Shown here: positions 28,266 to 37,475 of the stretch, piece by piece
Layout of the letters: every line of letters starts with the position of its first letter
How positions within the stretch are numbered: position 1 is the stretch's first letter
DNA from: G965279335 sp965279285
Lineage (GTDB): Bacteria; Pseudomonadota; Gammaproteobacteria; DSM-16500
Reading direction: 5' to 3'
Assembly (NCBI GenBank): GCA_965279285.1
Contig: OZ257147.1
Span: forward strand, 1 to 64,000
DNA length: 64,000 nucleotides
Notes under the pieces: generated by a model
Seen by the model: the letters and a program-made list of their open reading frames with translations, nothing else
Database searches by the model: none
Told to the model about the DNA's origin: nothing
Made by a program: the position numbers and the translations under genes

Positions 28266-29630
28266 CGAAAAAAGCGTGCTATGATTCGGTTTTCGTCTAA
28301 AAAAACAGGAACAACACGCCATGCATACTCTATCATTTCAACACGAAATGCGTCCAGAACTTCCTAACGTTTATGGTACGTTGGATTATCGTGAATTCCG
28401 CGACATGCTGGTTAAAATTGATAAAGTGCTTCGCAAAAGCGATTTAGAACATACCATCGTATCCCGTGCATTACAGCAGTTTATTGAGAAGCATGGGCTC
28501 GAATCTACGTCATTTTATAACAGTCAGAAAGCAGGTTTTCATTACAAAAAAATAAAACATGCATTGCGTTGTAATATTGCCAGGCATCTGACTGGCGAGT
28601 CTTATCGCTTGTTCAGTATTCGATTGGCAGACAGTACCTTGTTTCAATGGTTTACCGGTATCAGTGCTTTTGGTTGCCGCAAAGCGATTTCTAAAAGTAC
28701 ATTAGAACGTTATGAAAAATGCTTTGATGAAACGTTTATTGGCGAACAAATTCGTGAGTGGTTAGCAGGGTTATCCGATAATGCTAAAGCGACTGATGTG
28801 GGTTTGTCACAACCACTTGATTTAACGCAAACATTTACGGATAGCACGTGTGTCAAAGCACACATTCATTTTCCGGTTGATTGGGTATTGTTACGTGATG
28901 CTGCCAGAAGTTTATTACGCGCGATTAATACCATTCGCGCCCAAGGATTAAAACAGCGCATGGTAGAGCCCCAACAGTTATTAAAACAAACGAATGGCAT
29001 TATTATCGATTGGGAATTATTTGCAGAACAACCACCATCGGATAGCCGATTAATGGATTCTATTATCAATCGCTTAGAAAAATATTATGGTCAAATTCAT
29101 TCGGCTTGTGCTGATCGTGGTTTTGCGAATCAAACAAATGTGGCGCTGTTGAAAGAAAAAAATATTATAAATGCGATCTGTCCAAAAAGCCCTAAAGAAT
29201 TACAGGAAAAATTAACAGATCCTGTCTTTGTATCTTTCCAAACGCGACGCAGTCAAACAGAAGCGCGTATTGGTATTTTCAAAAATATGTTTTTAGGAAA
29301 ACCGTTACGCAGCAGAATCACCACAAATAAACGCCATGCTATTAATTGGTGTGTGTTAACTCATAATCTTTGGGTAATCGCTAGAATGGCGCTGGCGGAT
29401 GAACAATCGTTGTTAAAAAAAGCCGCTTAGATTTATCCTCATCCACTCCGTTTTATTCAATGTGAGAAACTGTCTCAGGAAAGCATGCGCATCGGCGTTG
29501 ACCTTTTCTGCAATTTTTAATTCAAATACAGTTATTACAGAACAGTTCTATCCGTTTACTGCGCAACAAGTATATTTAAATAAAACAGAAACTAATCCCG
29601 GTTAAGAACAGGGGGATATGGGACAGGCTC
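28218..29630 (+). mobile_element. IS element with DDE transposase, probable ends
   Basis: TAGAGCCTGTCCCA at 28216-28229 and its reverse complement at 29619-29632 bracket the transposase gene. TAAATA lies directly outside both ends (28212-28217 and 29631-29636) and could be a target duplication. Against this, the Tn3-like reading frame seems to run through the left end, so the left boundary is less certain than the right one. About 190 bp between the transposase stop and the right end show no gene. Confidence 0.5.
28321..29430 (+). CDS. DDE transposase (IS5/IS1182-like)
   Basis: 369 aa. The likely catalytic triad is Asp in TFTDSTCVKAH, Asp in CADRGFANQ and Glu in RRSQTEARIGIF, followed by the C-terminal helix HAINWCVLTHNLWVIARMAL. 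These are the motifs of RNase-H-fold IS transposases. Exact IS family is uncertain. The frame is intact with all three acidic residues, so the element may still move. No strong ribosome binding site is visible before the ATG. Confidence 0.75.
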   Translation: MHTLSFQHEMRPELPNVYGTLDYREFRDMLVKIDKVLRKSDLEHTIVSRALQQFIEKHGLESTSFYNSQKAGFHYKKIKHALRCNIARHLTGESYRLFSIRLADSTLFQWFTGISAFGCRKAISKSTLERYEKCFDETFIGEQIREWLAGLSDNAKATDVGLSQPLDLTQTFTDSTCVKAHIHFPVDWVLLRDAARSLLRAINTIRAQGLKQRMVEPQQLLKQTNGIIIDWELFAEQPPSDSRLMDSIINRLEKYYGQIHSACADRGFANQTNVALLKEKNIINAICPKSPKELQEKLTDPVFVSFQTRRSQTEARIGIFKNMFLGKPLRSRITTNKRHAINWCVLTHNLWVIARMALADEQSLLKKAA

Positions 29631-29798
29631 TAAATACGGTATGTAGTAGGTGATTTTGTATTAGCTAGCATGAGTAATCCTTTATCATTTGGTGATTTTT
29701 GGTATTATATTACATCATTCTGCATCGCGACAAAAATATTTGAGCTTAGTTCTAAGTTGTTGATTATTAATAGCCTTTAAACTCATGCGTCAGGGCTG
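29631..29798. mobile_element. Solo right end of the IS found at 30664-32522
   Basis: 168 bp nearly identical to 32355-32522, the right end of the complete IS, including the terminal ATGCGTCAGGGCTG. It begins exactly where the preceding IS ends. It is the leftover of a second copy in the same orientation. The remaining gap up to 29929 has no gene. Confidence 0.85.
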
Positions 29799-29929
29799 AG
29801 TATTTACAAAAGCAAAAAAAATACGTAGAATACGATTATTCACATTTGGGTTCAATTGCATAAGCGGGTGAAATCCGCCACAGACCATTCCCAGTTCACA
29901 CTTAATATGGGGCTATGTTAATAATGGCC

Positions 29930-30214
29930 TTATGCAAATTTAACCTGCAATTTCTTACCTAAGATATGCGCCACCTTCACTAAAGAGCCAAGTGATATAG
30001 ATGTGTTGCTTGGATCAAGCAAACGATCTAACCCAGAGCGGCTTGTATGCATTTTTTCAGCCATTTTTATCTTAGTGACATGTTCTTTTTTCATGGTTTT
30101 CTCAAGTTCAAATGCGATAACTCGTTTAATTGCAATTGCTTCTGCATTTTCTAGAAGACCTTCTTCTTCAAGAAAGCTATCGAAAGTTGATCCCTTGTGT
30201 TTAATAGTAGCCAT
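29930..30214 (-). CDS. higA: HigA-type antitoxin, XRE helix-turn-helix
   Basis: 94 aa, start preceded by CCGAGGTAAAT. The helix-turn-helix core is TKIKMAEKMHTSRSGLDRLL with ISLGSLVKVAHILGKKL behind it, typical of small XRE/HigA antitoxins. It is the second gene of a two-gene operon, 20 bp after the toxin, the toxin-first order characteristic of HigBA. Expected role: bind and neutralise the toxin and repress the shared promoter at 30609-30637. The pair lies between an IS end and a complete IS, typical for a mobile addiction module. Confidence 0.85.
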   Translation of the reverse strand: MATIKHKGSTFDSFLEEEGLLENAEAIAIKRVIAFELEKTMKKEHVTKIKMAEKMHTSRSGLDRLLDPSNTSISLGSLVKVAHILGKKLQVKFA

Positions 30215-30234
30215 ATTTACCTCGGTTTTTTTTG

Positions 30235-30591
30235 CTATAGATTCAATTCATACTGCCTTTTTCTTTTTTTCGCTAAATCCAATTCAGGCTTAGGTGTTTT
30301 GCGCGTTTTCTTTATAAATCCATTCACTAGCACCATTGTGTTGCTATCCATGAAAAAAATAATTCTAGCAATCCTGCTTCCCGCCAGTTTTGTTCTAACT
30401 TCCCATAGCCCACGTCCTAAATTATCAACTAACGGCATCCCAAGCGGCCAACCAAATTGCACAGTTTTAATATCATTACCAATTGCTTTTTTGTCAGACT
30501 TTAGTAAGTCTTTTAGCCATTCTCTGACGGGCTCACTGCCGTTTTCAGTGCAATAAAAAACAGCATTTAATTGTTTAGCTCTTGCATTCAT
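30235..30591 (-). CDS. higB: HigB/RelE-type toxin (phage Gp49-like)
   Basis: 118 aa, ATG preceded by AAGAGGTCATAA. The sequence contains SEPVREWLKDL near the N-terminus, LGRGLWEVRTKL, RIIFFMDSNTMVLVNGFIKK and KTPKPELDLAKKRK, the pattern of the Gp49/HigB branch of RelE-fold mRNA interferases. The family cleaves mRNA at the ribosome. Full length and uninterrupted, with an intact antitoxin downstream, so probably functional. Confidence 0.85.
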   Translation of the reverse strand: MNARAKQLNAVFYCTENGSEPVREWLKDLLKSDKKAIGNDIKTVQFGWPLGMPLVDNLGRGLWEVRTKLAGSRIARIIFFMDSNTMVLVNGFIKKTRKTPKPELDLAKKRKRQYELNL

Positions 30592-30608
30592 TTATGACCT
30601 CTTTTATT

Positions 30609-30637
30609 AATTGTACCATGTTTGGTACAATTGTCAA
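30609..30637 (-). promoter_or_regulatory. Sigma70-type promoter with embedded operator of the HigBA operon
   Basis: On the minus strand a -35 TTGACA (30637-30632) and a -10 TACAAT (30615-30610) are separated by 16 bp. A perfect palindrome, AATTGTACC-6 nt-GGTACAATT (30609-30632), fills the spacer and covers the -10 box. Repressor binding there would block RNA polymerase, as expected for autoregulation by the antitoxin. The start codon follows 18 bp beyond the -10. Confidence 0.85.
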
Positions 30638-30860
30638 GCGCTGCTGGATTCACCGTAGCAAAGCAGCCCTGACGCATCAGTTATAAAAAAACCCTTCAAT
30701 TTTTATATGAACAATAAAATTTAATTGTTTTTCCGTTTTACTTCAAAATAAGATTGATTTTAAAAGTTAAATTGATACTGTTTTATACAAAATATTTCTT
30801 TAGGGCGAACGGAATTATTGGATTGCAAATGATTTATTTAATTTTCAATAAATTATATTT

Positions 30861-32165
30861 TCATTCCATTAAAAATCTCAACTGAGGTATTTTTTGAAAT
30901 TGTAATTCATACCAAACATCGGTTATCCATGGGTTAAATAAAGTTTCTTTAATAAATTTTAATGTCGCTGTACTTCCATTCTCTTTTACATATTTTTTTA
31001 GACGTTTTGTAAATTGTGATAACGCATTCATCGCATGCCCCAGACGCATTAAAAGATGAAATCCTTGCATTGCATTCCAGTTATGTGAAAATAAATGCTT
31101 GTACTGATAGCCGCGATTCTTCTCTGTATTAATAGAATCTTCAATGGCTTCTTTTTTTCGTGCGCCTAAATTTAATAGTTCATGAACTTTATCAATAGAT
31201 ATGGGTATACTAGAGATCCATGTGTGCTCAGAATATTTTATTTCGATTTCTCCAGTCAATTGATTCACTTTTTCTCGACGCTCTAAACAAGATACTAAGT
31301 TTATCATCAGCTCCCAATCATACCCGTAAGGTATGTTATTAACCCAATAAAATTCTTGCCGTCTGCCACGATAATATCGTTGACCAGGTATCATTGATTT
31401 TGTTCTTCTTTTCTTATTCAGTAATTTCGCAAAATGCTTTAGTTTTGTCTTTGAAAACTTAATCACATACTCCCAATGATATCTATGTAAAATACCCATA
31501 ACACTCTGTGTTGCATAGAGTGCATCCATAAATACAATGAATTTAAGCCTAGAAAAATGCTTCTTCAATCTTTCTGCTAACCGTTCGAATGCAATTAATT
31601 CGCAATCTTGCTTGCTTTGTGAATTAATTAGCTGGTTATTATTCATTGATAAATACTCAGTTAACAAAGGAATGCTTAACCCATTTTTTAATGTAATATT
31701 AGCTTCAATCGTATAGACATATTGTTGCTCTGTTTTACTTTCTTTAGTGCCAACCATTCGTTGTAACCAATGCGAGTCATGAAGCAAGCCATTGCGGAAG
31801 AGCTTTTGGCAACCATCGATAGTAATAGGAAGACATTTATGAATCAGCAAAGTTTTAAATTTCTTTGATTTAATTAATTGTTTGATCAATGCAATATGCG
31901 CACATTCTATTGCATTGACATTGATTTTTTCTAATAAACGAGATAATGTATCTGCGTGAGGAATCGAATCTAACTCAGGGAATATTTTTTGTAATTGAAG
32001 ATTGATGGCAGCGCCTGTTAATTCTCTATTCATTTCACGCCGGGAACTTAAACGAAATACAAAGGCTAATAAGCCAAAAAGCATCAGCACAGCTATTTAT
32101 GTTTGATACTTTTTGGTTGCCTAGGATCAGGTATGCGTCCTAACCTTTGGAGTAGTGTTGGCATC
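30861..32165 (-). pseudogene. IS4-like DDE transposase, frameshifted near its N-terminus
   Basis: The main frame (30861-32090, 409 aa) starts in mid-protein at VLMLFGLLAFVFRLSSRRE. In another frame the region 32165-32097 reads MPTLLQRLGRIPDPRQPKSI and then KHK and a stop, the typical N-terminal DPR..K..H..L segment of such transposases. An indel near 32093 separates the two parts. Later motifs include PITIDGCQ, FIVFMDALYA and WNAMQGFHLLMRLGHA. The frameshift probably inactivates the gene. A programmed shift is possible but no classical slippery heptamer is apparent. Confidence 0.65.
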
Positions 32166-32352
32166 ACTCGTCTCCAGACTTGTATTTGATCTGAAAGGAC
32201 ATCTTGGCGAACTGTTTGTTCTTCCTCAAGTGTTTGATAGGATCGTTTAGAATTAATTGCTTGAGTTCAATGAACAATACTCGCCCCAGTAGTTTTAATA
32301 GTTGAACGGATTTTTTTTTGAGAGTATGAAATTTTTGCTTTTGTATCAGCAC
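32164..32352 (-). CDS. Small ORF inside the IS, overlapping the transposase start
   Basis: 62 codons from a GTG at 32352, lysine-rich, ending in a TGA that overlaps the ATG of the transposase N-terminal part (TGATG). The overlap suggests translational coupling, but no family is recognised and coding is uncertain. It may simply be leader DNA of the element. Confidence 0.25.
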   Translation of the reverse strand: MLIQKQKFHTLKKKSVQLLKLLGRVLFIELKQLILNDPIKHLRKNKQFAKMSFQIKYKSGDE

Positions 32353-32567
32353 GATAAATACGATGTGTAATAGGTGATTTTGTATTAGTTAGCATGAGTA
32401 ATCCTTTATCATTTGGTGATTTTTGGTATTATATTACATCATGCTGCATCGCGACAAAAAAATTTGGGCTTAGTTCTAAGTTGTTGATTATTAATAGGCT
32501 TTAAACTCATGCGTCAGGGCTGCCATTTGCCCCTTTTCCGTATTCTGCAATAGTCCATGTATTAGTA

Positions 32568-35500
32568 TTAACCAGTAATTAATCCCACCAACTCTTCTTC
32601 CGAAATTTTACCTGTCATATCACTGCCACTTAATAGGTCAGCTGCCAGATCTTTCTTGTTTTTGTGAAGTGTAACGATCTTTTCTTCAATCGAATTTTTC
32701 ATAATCAATCGATAAACAGTGACTGGTCGAAGTTGCCCCATACGATGCGCTCTGTCAGCTGCTTGATCTTCAACAGCGGGGTTCCACCATGGATCTAATA
32801 TAATTACATAATCAGCAGCTGTTAAGTTAAGACCAGTTCCTCCAGCTTTTAGACTAATTAAAAAAAGATCACCAACTCCAGATTGAAAATCATTGACTGC
32901 ACGTTGTCTATCTTTGATAGGAGTTGAGCCATCTAGATATTGGTAACTTATTTTTTCTTGATCTAACACTTCTTTGATTTTATCAAGATAACGAACAAAT
33001 TGACTAAAAATAAGCGCTTTATGCTTGTTGTCAATAATGTTTTTTGCAAGAGTTACAAAACTTTTTATCTTGCTACTTGCAATCGTTATATTCTCATCAA
33101 CCAAGTTCGCATGGCAACAAGCCTGTCGTAAACGACTAATCTCAGCCAAGATACTAAATCGTTTAGTGTGCTTATCTTCTGATTGATTGAGTTCACCAAT
33201 TCGTTCCAACGCTTTAATGCGCACAGCCTCATAAAATGCGATTTCTTCAGCGGTCGGCTCAATTAATATGGATTGCTCTATTTTAGGCGGCAATTCCAGC
33301 AATACATCTGATTTAGTGCGACGTAAAATATAGGGAGAAACTAAATTCTTAAGTGCTCTCTTAGCGATAGGGTCGTTATATCTTTCAATAGGCCCTGAAA
33401 AACGGCGTTGAAAAAATGCTAGACTACCCAATAAGCCCGGATTTAAGAAATGAAAAATACTCCATAATTCACCTAAATGATTTTCGATTGGAGTACCTGT
33501 TAATGCGATACGACATTTACTATTTAGTTGTGTTGCATATTTCCAACGTTTAGTGCCTGAATTTTTGATTGCTTGTGCTTCATCCAGAATAATCATTTGC
33601 CATGATGTTTCTAGTAGCAGGTCACCAGCTTGATGTAATAAACCATAACTGCAAATTAATATATCCATTTTTCCTAATGAATCGATCAAGGTCTTGCGAT
33701 CATTTACGTTATAGAGCGTATGAGGTACGAGAGTAGGCGCGAATTTTGCTAATTCTTCTAACCAAACAAAACAAACTGATGTGGGTGCAATGACTAAGCA
33801 AGGCCCTTTTTGTGCATGTGATAGTAACAACGCGATGGCTTGAATGGTTTTGCCTAAACCCATATCATCAGCAAGACAGGCTCCTATTTCCCAATGAGCC
33901 AGTCTCGATAAATAAGAAAATCCATCTTTTTGATAGTCTCGCAATTCTGCCTGTAAAGTGGATGGAATAATGGGTTGATGTTTTTCCATCGCCGTTAATT
34001 TTTTAATGTGTGTGGCCCAAGCCTGGTTCTCTTCCAGTGTTCCGGCTTCTTCTGCTAATTCTCGGAGACTAGAAGTACTTAAATGATAAATTTTATTTCC
34101 ATCTGATGATGTTCTAAGATCTTCTAATTGTTTTCTGAATTTTTCAGTCAAGGCAATAAATTCGCCTGTGGCCAAAGGTATGAAACGACCTTGACTCTGG
34201 TCTAATAAATCTAATAGGTTTTTTATATCGAGTGAATCTTCCTCATCAATACTCACTTCTCCATCATATTCAAACCAATGTTGACTACCTTTGATGGAGA
34301 GAGAAAGATTTTTTGATGATACTGTTTGTTTTACTTTGAGCGTTTGACCTTTTGGCCACTCAATCGTAATGGGATTATTTTTTTTATATTCATCTAATTC
34401 CAATAATAATTCTAAGCTATTTTCAAGGGTATTGACACACCATTCATCTGTCTTTTCATCAAGCTCGGCAAGAGTCTCACACTGGTTGATTAGTGAGTCT
34501 ATGCTAAGTTTTTCTTTGTCAAAATCACGAACAATTTTCTTTCTTTTTCCTCCTTGAGCAGTATTTATGGCCGCAATAATACTGCGCTGTCCTTGGGCTG
34601 CTCGGTAATAAGAACCGTGTTCACCAAGAGGCTTGATCCATAAATTAATTTTTAAGCCATCCTGGATTGGAAATAAATGAGCGCATGGCGTCGTATCTCC
34701 AGCAAAAATAGGCAGATCATCATCAACGACATCAGACTGAATTTGAATAGTACTTTTTGCGTTGCATATTATATCAATGACTTTATCTTTTGCTTGAAAA
34801 GGCACCGTCATTCCTTTTTCAGATAGAATTTTGCAAATAGCAACCATTTCATCGGAGATCTCAATGACACGATATCGATTCGCTGTTTCCTTCTCCAAAA
34901 ATACTTTTGGTACTGTGCTATATTTTGAAAGTGAAAAATGATAGCCATTGTTGACTTTTTCAACTTGTAACTCCACTGCTCCCTTAACTAATTCAATCGG
35001 AATATCACGATTTTGACTGTGAAATACAAGAGGATGTCCTATTAACGCAATCAATGTTTGTCGCGAGTCCCAAGAGAACTGTTCTTGATTATACCAACCA
35101 TACGTTTCGCGGTGTAAACCAGCAATTGCAACTTGATCATACAGTGTTAAATAATCTAGTTTTGAATCCATAGAGTAAATTCTTTTTAATGCAATCGATC
35201 TCCCTGCGCTCCAGGTTCCATTTTTACGGAGAGATTGTTCAGCAACCTCGATATATTGAGAGGTTGGATCAATAATCCAAACCATGCGTCGATCCGTAAC
35301 AGCCTGCTGATTTGTTGAAATAACTTTATCAGTAATGATATTATGTAATTGGTCAATCGCATATTCCCACGGTTGCTTCACATGTAAGATATTCATAAAT
35401 CTAAAATTACCAAAAGGAGCAAGCTCTCCAAAAAAATATTGAGTTTCTTCATCTTTTTCATTTTGTAATTTTATTAATTCAGCATAAATTTGTGCTGTCA

Positions 35501-36788
35501 TATGGTTGGAAGTATCGTGATAATATCTGAATCGTTCTTGGTACTTTTGTATCAATTTGGGCACCTTTTCTGGTTCCAATAATGCCTCAGTCCAATCTAT
35601 CAACGCGTTTAAAAAAGGTAAGATAGTTGTTGAACGATCCATATTGTGTCTGGCATTTTTGTAATATCTAATAGCACTTTCTCGGTCGTTACATTTTAGA
35701 TGTAGTAGCGAATCTAAAATATTAGGGATTGCTTCATACACCTGTATTTTTCTTAAAGACATAATAGCTCTTTCTGCTTTTTTTAATTCTTCACTTGTGG
35801 TGGTCTGATACAATAATGCCAATACATAAAACATGCCATGCAAGTTGCATTTAAACCATTCGTGCTTATCAAGCAAAATTTTAAAAAGTTTATTAGCTTT
35901 TTCGTAGTATTGAATTGCGTCTGATTTATTTTCATTAAAAAATGCCAGTGCGCCTTGAGCTTCGAAACTAAAATATTGCTGACCTGACAAAATTGACACA
36001 TTCTTTTCAATATAAGATAATTTTTTTAAAACTAGGGATAACTGTATTAAGCGATTCATTAACAGCGGAATTTTATCCACATTATTTTTAATTGCTAGGT
36101 CAATGCAGTCATTTTGGCGAATAAAGCGAATCCATTGTTCTAAATCGAGCGGTAAGGGACTAATATTGCCATAAAAACCATATAATTTGATACATACTAA
36201 ATAAAGTTGGATAACTGGATGTCGGCTGTTTACCCATTCAGGATCTAAAGAATATGAATAAAACACACCAATCAAGTCATGCATAAACACGGCACAATGA
36301 TCCGGTTTTGTAAGGCTTGCATTTAAAAAAATATGTGGATTATTTAAATGTGTGGCGATATGTATAATACGAATATTAGAAAGTGAACTGCCTCTCTCAA
36401 ATTGATAATCGTTCTTGTAGTTAAAGAAATGAGTCAATATTGATAAATTTAGACTGATATCCGCATTATGCGTGCCAATCGCATCTCTTGTTATTTCATG
36501 TAATATAGATGGGTTACAATTGAAATCTTCAGTCAATAACTTCTTTTTTTGTAGATCATAAAGTATTGGATTTAAGTTAGCAAAATTAAATTTTTTCCCG
36601 TCATGTGCGCGTAACTCTGATTGAGAAAGACCATTAACAAAATCACTTTTTGTTTGCATAAAATATAATAATGCTTTAATTTGCAATATCCTTTGATGAA
36701 GGATAGGTTCATTTTTGTAAATTTCTAATAATTTTTCTACATTAGTACGAGGGTTGCTTTTTTTAGATAAAGTTGTTTCATTTATCAT
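32568..36788 (-). CDS. SNF2-family DNA-dependent ATPase with long unknown N-terminus
   Basis: 1406 aa, ATG preceded by AAAGGACTGAGAA. The C-terminal third is a complete SNF2 motor: motif I DDMGLGKT near 970, motif II DEAQ in ILDEAQAIKN, motif III LTGTPIENHLGELWS, and the helicase-C motifs LDGSTPIKDRQ, LISLKAGGTGLNLTAAD and DQAADRAHRMGQ. The family translocates on double-stranded DNA and remodels protein-DNA complexes (RapA in bacteria, chromatin remodellers in eukaryotes). Residues 1-930 show no family I recognise; parts are helical and possibly repeat-like around 270-420. It is the only long minus-strand gene apart from the IS and toxin genes. It may be a bacterial DNA-repair/transcription factor or an effector aimed at host chromatin. 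Confidence 0.85.
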   Translation of the reverse strand: MINETTLSKKSNPRTNVEKLLEIYKNEPILHQRILQIKALLYFMQTKSDFVNGLSQSELRAHDGKKFNFANLNPILYDLQKKKLLTEDFNCNPSILHEITRDAIGTHNADISLNLSILTHFFNYKNDYQFERGSSLSNIRIIHIATHLNNPHIFLNASLTKPDHCAVFMHDLIGVFYSYSLDPEWVNSRHPVIQLYLVCIKLYGFYGNISPLPLDLEQWIRFIRQNDCIDLAIKNNVDKIPLLMNRLIQLSLVLKKLSYIEKNVSILSGQQYFSFEAQGALAFFNENKSDAIQYYEKANKLFKILLDKHEWFKCNLHGMFYVLALLYQTTTSEELKKAERAIMSLRKIQVYEAIPNILDSLLHLKCNDRESAIRYYKNARHNMDRSTTILPFLNALIDWTEALLEPEKVPKLIQKYQERFRYYHDTSNHMTAQIYAELIKLQNEKDEETQYFFGELAPFGNFRFMNILHVKQPWEYAIDQLHNIITDKVISTNQQAVTDRRMVWIIDPTSQYIEVAEQSLRKNGTWSAGRSIALKRIYSMDSKLDYLTLYDQVAIAGLHRETYGWYNQEQFSWDSRQTLIALIGHPLVFHSQNRDIPIELVKGAVELQVEKVNNGYHFSLSKYSTVPKVFLEKETANRYRVIEISDEMVAICKILSEKGMTVPFQAKDKVIDIICNAKSTIQIQSDVVDDDLPIFAGDTTPCAHLFPIQDGLKINLWIKPLGEHGSYYRAAQGQRSIIAAINTAQGGKRKKIVRDFDKEKLSIDSLINQCETLAELDEKTDEWCVNTLENSLELLLELDEYKKNNPITIEWPKGQTLKVKQTVSSKNLSLSIKGSQHWFEYDGEVSIDEEDSLDIKNLLDLLDQSQGRFIPLATGEFIALTEKFRKQLEDLRTSSDGNKIYHLSTSSLRELAEEAGTLEENQAWATHIKKLTAMEKHQPIIPSTLQAELRDYQKDGFSYLSRLAHWEIGACLADDMGLGKTIQAIALLLSHAQKGPCLVIAPTSVCFVWLEELAKFAPTLVPHTLYNVNDRKTLIDSLGKMDILICSYGLLHQAGDLLLETSWQMIILDEAQAIKNSGTKRWKYATQLNSKCRIALTGTPIENHLGELWSIFHFLNPGLLGSLAFFQRRFSGPIERYNDPIAKRALKNLVSPYILRRTKSDVLLELPPKIEQSILIEPTAEEIAFYEAVRIKALERIGELNQSEDKHTKRFSILAEISRLRQACCHANLVDENITIASSKIKSFVTLAKNIIDNKHKALIFSQFVRYLDKIKEVLDQEKISYQYLDGSTPIKDRQRAVNDFQSGVGDLFLISLKAGGTGLNLTAADYVIILDPWWNPAVEDQAADRAHRMGQLRPVTVYRLIMKNSIEEKIVTLHKNKKDLAADLLSGSDMTGKISEEELVGLITG

Positions 36789-36864
36789 TTCTCAGTCCTT
36801 TGTATTTTATACGCACTGTCAATATTAGTAGTTGTCAGATCTTACCCCGAATTAATAGACACGT

Positions 36865-37003
36865 CTATATGACATCCTTATGTTGATTCTCAAATACTTC
36901 TGGTGAAACTGAACCAATAGCCGGATGTCGACGAACCAACAACTCGACGTGAATAAAGGTCCATCATCACAGCAAGATATAACCAAACTTCTACTGTTGG
37001 GGT
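36865..37003 (-). pseudogene. IS3-family transposase (OrfB) remnant
   Basis: The minus strand reads PTVEVWLYLAVMMDLYSRRV, the second-Asp region of IS3-type DDE transposases. After a deletion and frame change it reads RRHPAIGSVSPEVFE and then a stop, matching the C-terminal RRHSALGY.SP..FE motif. Everything between is missing. Confidence 0.7.
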
Positions 37004-37167
37004 TAGTTAACTGTTGCTTGATATTTATCTAAAACACATCGCGTGTCAGTTCTCGGACGTAAAAGGACAGAGTGTTATTCCGAAGAGATTGCTAGAGTTA
37101 AATTTTAAATTTCAATATCTCACTCTAACTGCAGCCCTAAAGCAAGAGTATCAAAAATAAATTAATA

Positions 37168-37461
37168 AAAGCAAAAAGTCGCGCGATGGTTCCATTTTGG
37201 ATAGCCCAAGGTAAACGTGAAAAAATTCCAAACGATTGCCCACCAAAAATAGCGCATCTCATTAAATGGTGCTAGGATACTAATCCAACTAAGTGCCCAA
37301 AGGCAGCAGAAGCAGTGAAATATTTACGTGATGCAGAAAATGATTTTAAACTAGGTGATAACAAACCGAATCAAAATGATAATGCCGCGCAAGTGAATAA
37401 TTTAGCCAGCGCAAGTTTTGCGGCGAGTTATCAAATGAATACGCCGGTGATAAAGAAATAA
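37168..37461 (+). pseudogene. C-terminal fragment of a TKL-type kinase gene
   Basis: The frame corresponds to the last 97 codons of the kinases to the right: KSRAMVPFWIAQGKRE, PPKIAHLIKW, AAEAVKYLRDAENDF and the tail AAQVNNLASASFAASYQ ending IKK. A TGG-to-TAG change kills the WCW triad (WC-stop-D), and the conserved KRP became KCP. The N-terminal sensor and kinase core are gone. The tail DNA has decayed little, so loss is recent. Confidence 0.85.
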
Positions 37462-37475
37462 TTTAAGGATTTTTT

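Larger units (their letters stand above)
30664..32522 (-). mobile_element. Complete-ended IS (1859 bp) with frameshifted transposase
   Basis: Both termini start CAGCCCTGACGCAT. The imperfect inverted repeat continues to about 18 of 19 matches (left ..CAGTT, right ..GAGTT). The transposase is read on the minus strand. No target-site duplication was seen: the left flank is GTAGCAAAG and the right flank CCATTTGCC. About 180 bp at the left and 170 bp at the right are non-coding. The right end is duplicated as a solo relic at 29631-29798. The insertion lies 45 bp beyond the stop of the SNF2-type gene. Confidence 0.85.

Noticed and set aside
30003..30556. Plus-strand frames of 96 and 119 codons
   Set aside because: They are antisense to the clear HigA and HigB genes and lack homology signals.
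30655..32532. Target-site duplication of the IS at 30664-32522
   Set aside because: The flanks GTAGCAAAG and CCATTTGCC do not match; none can be claimed.
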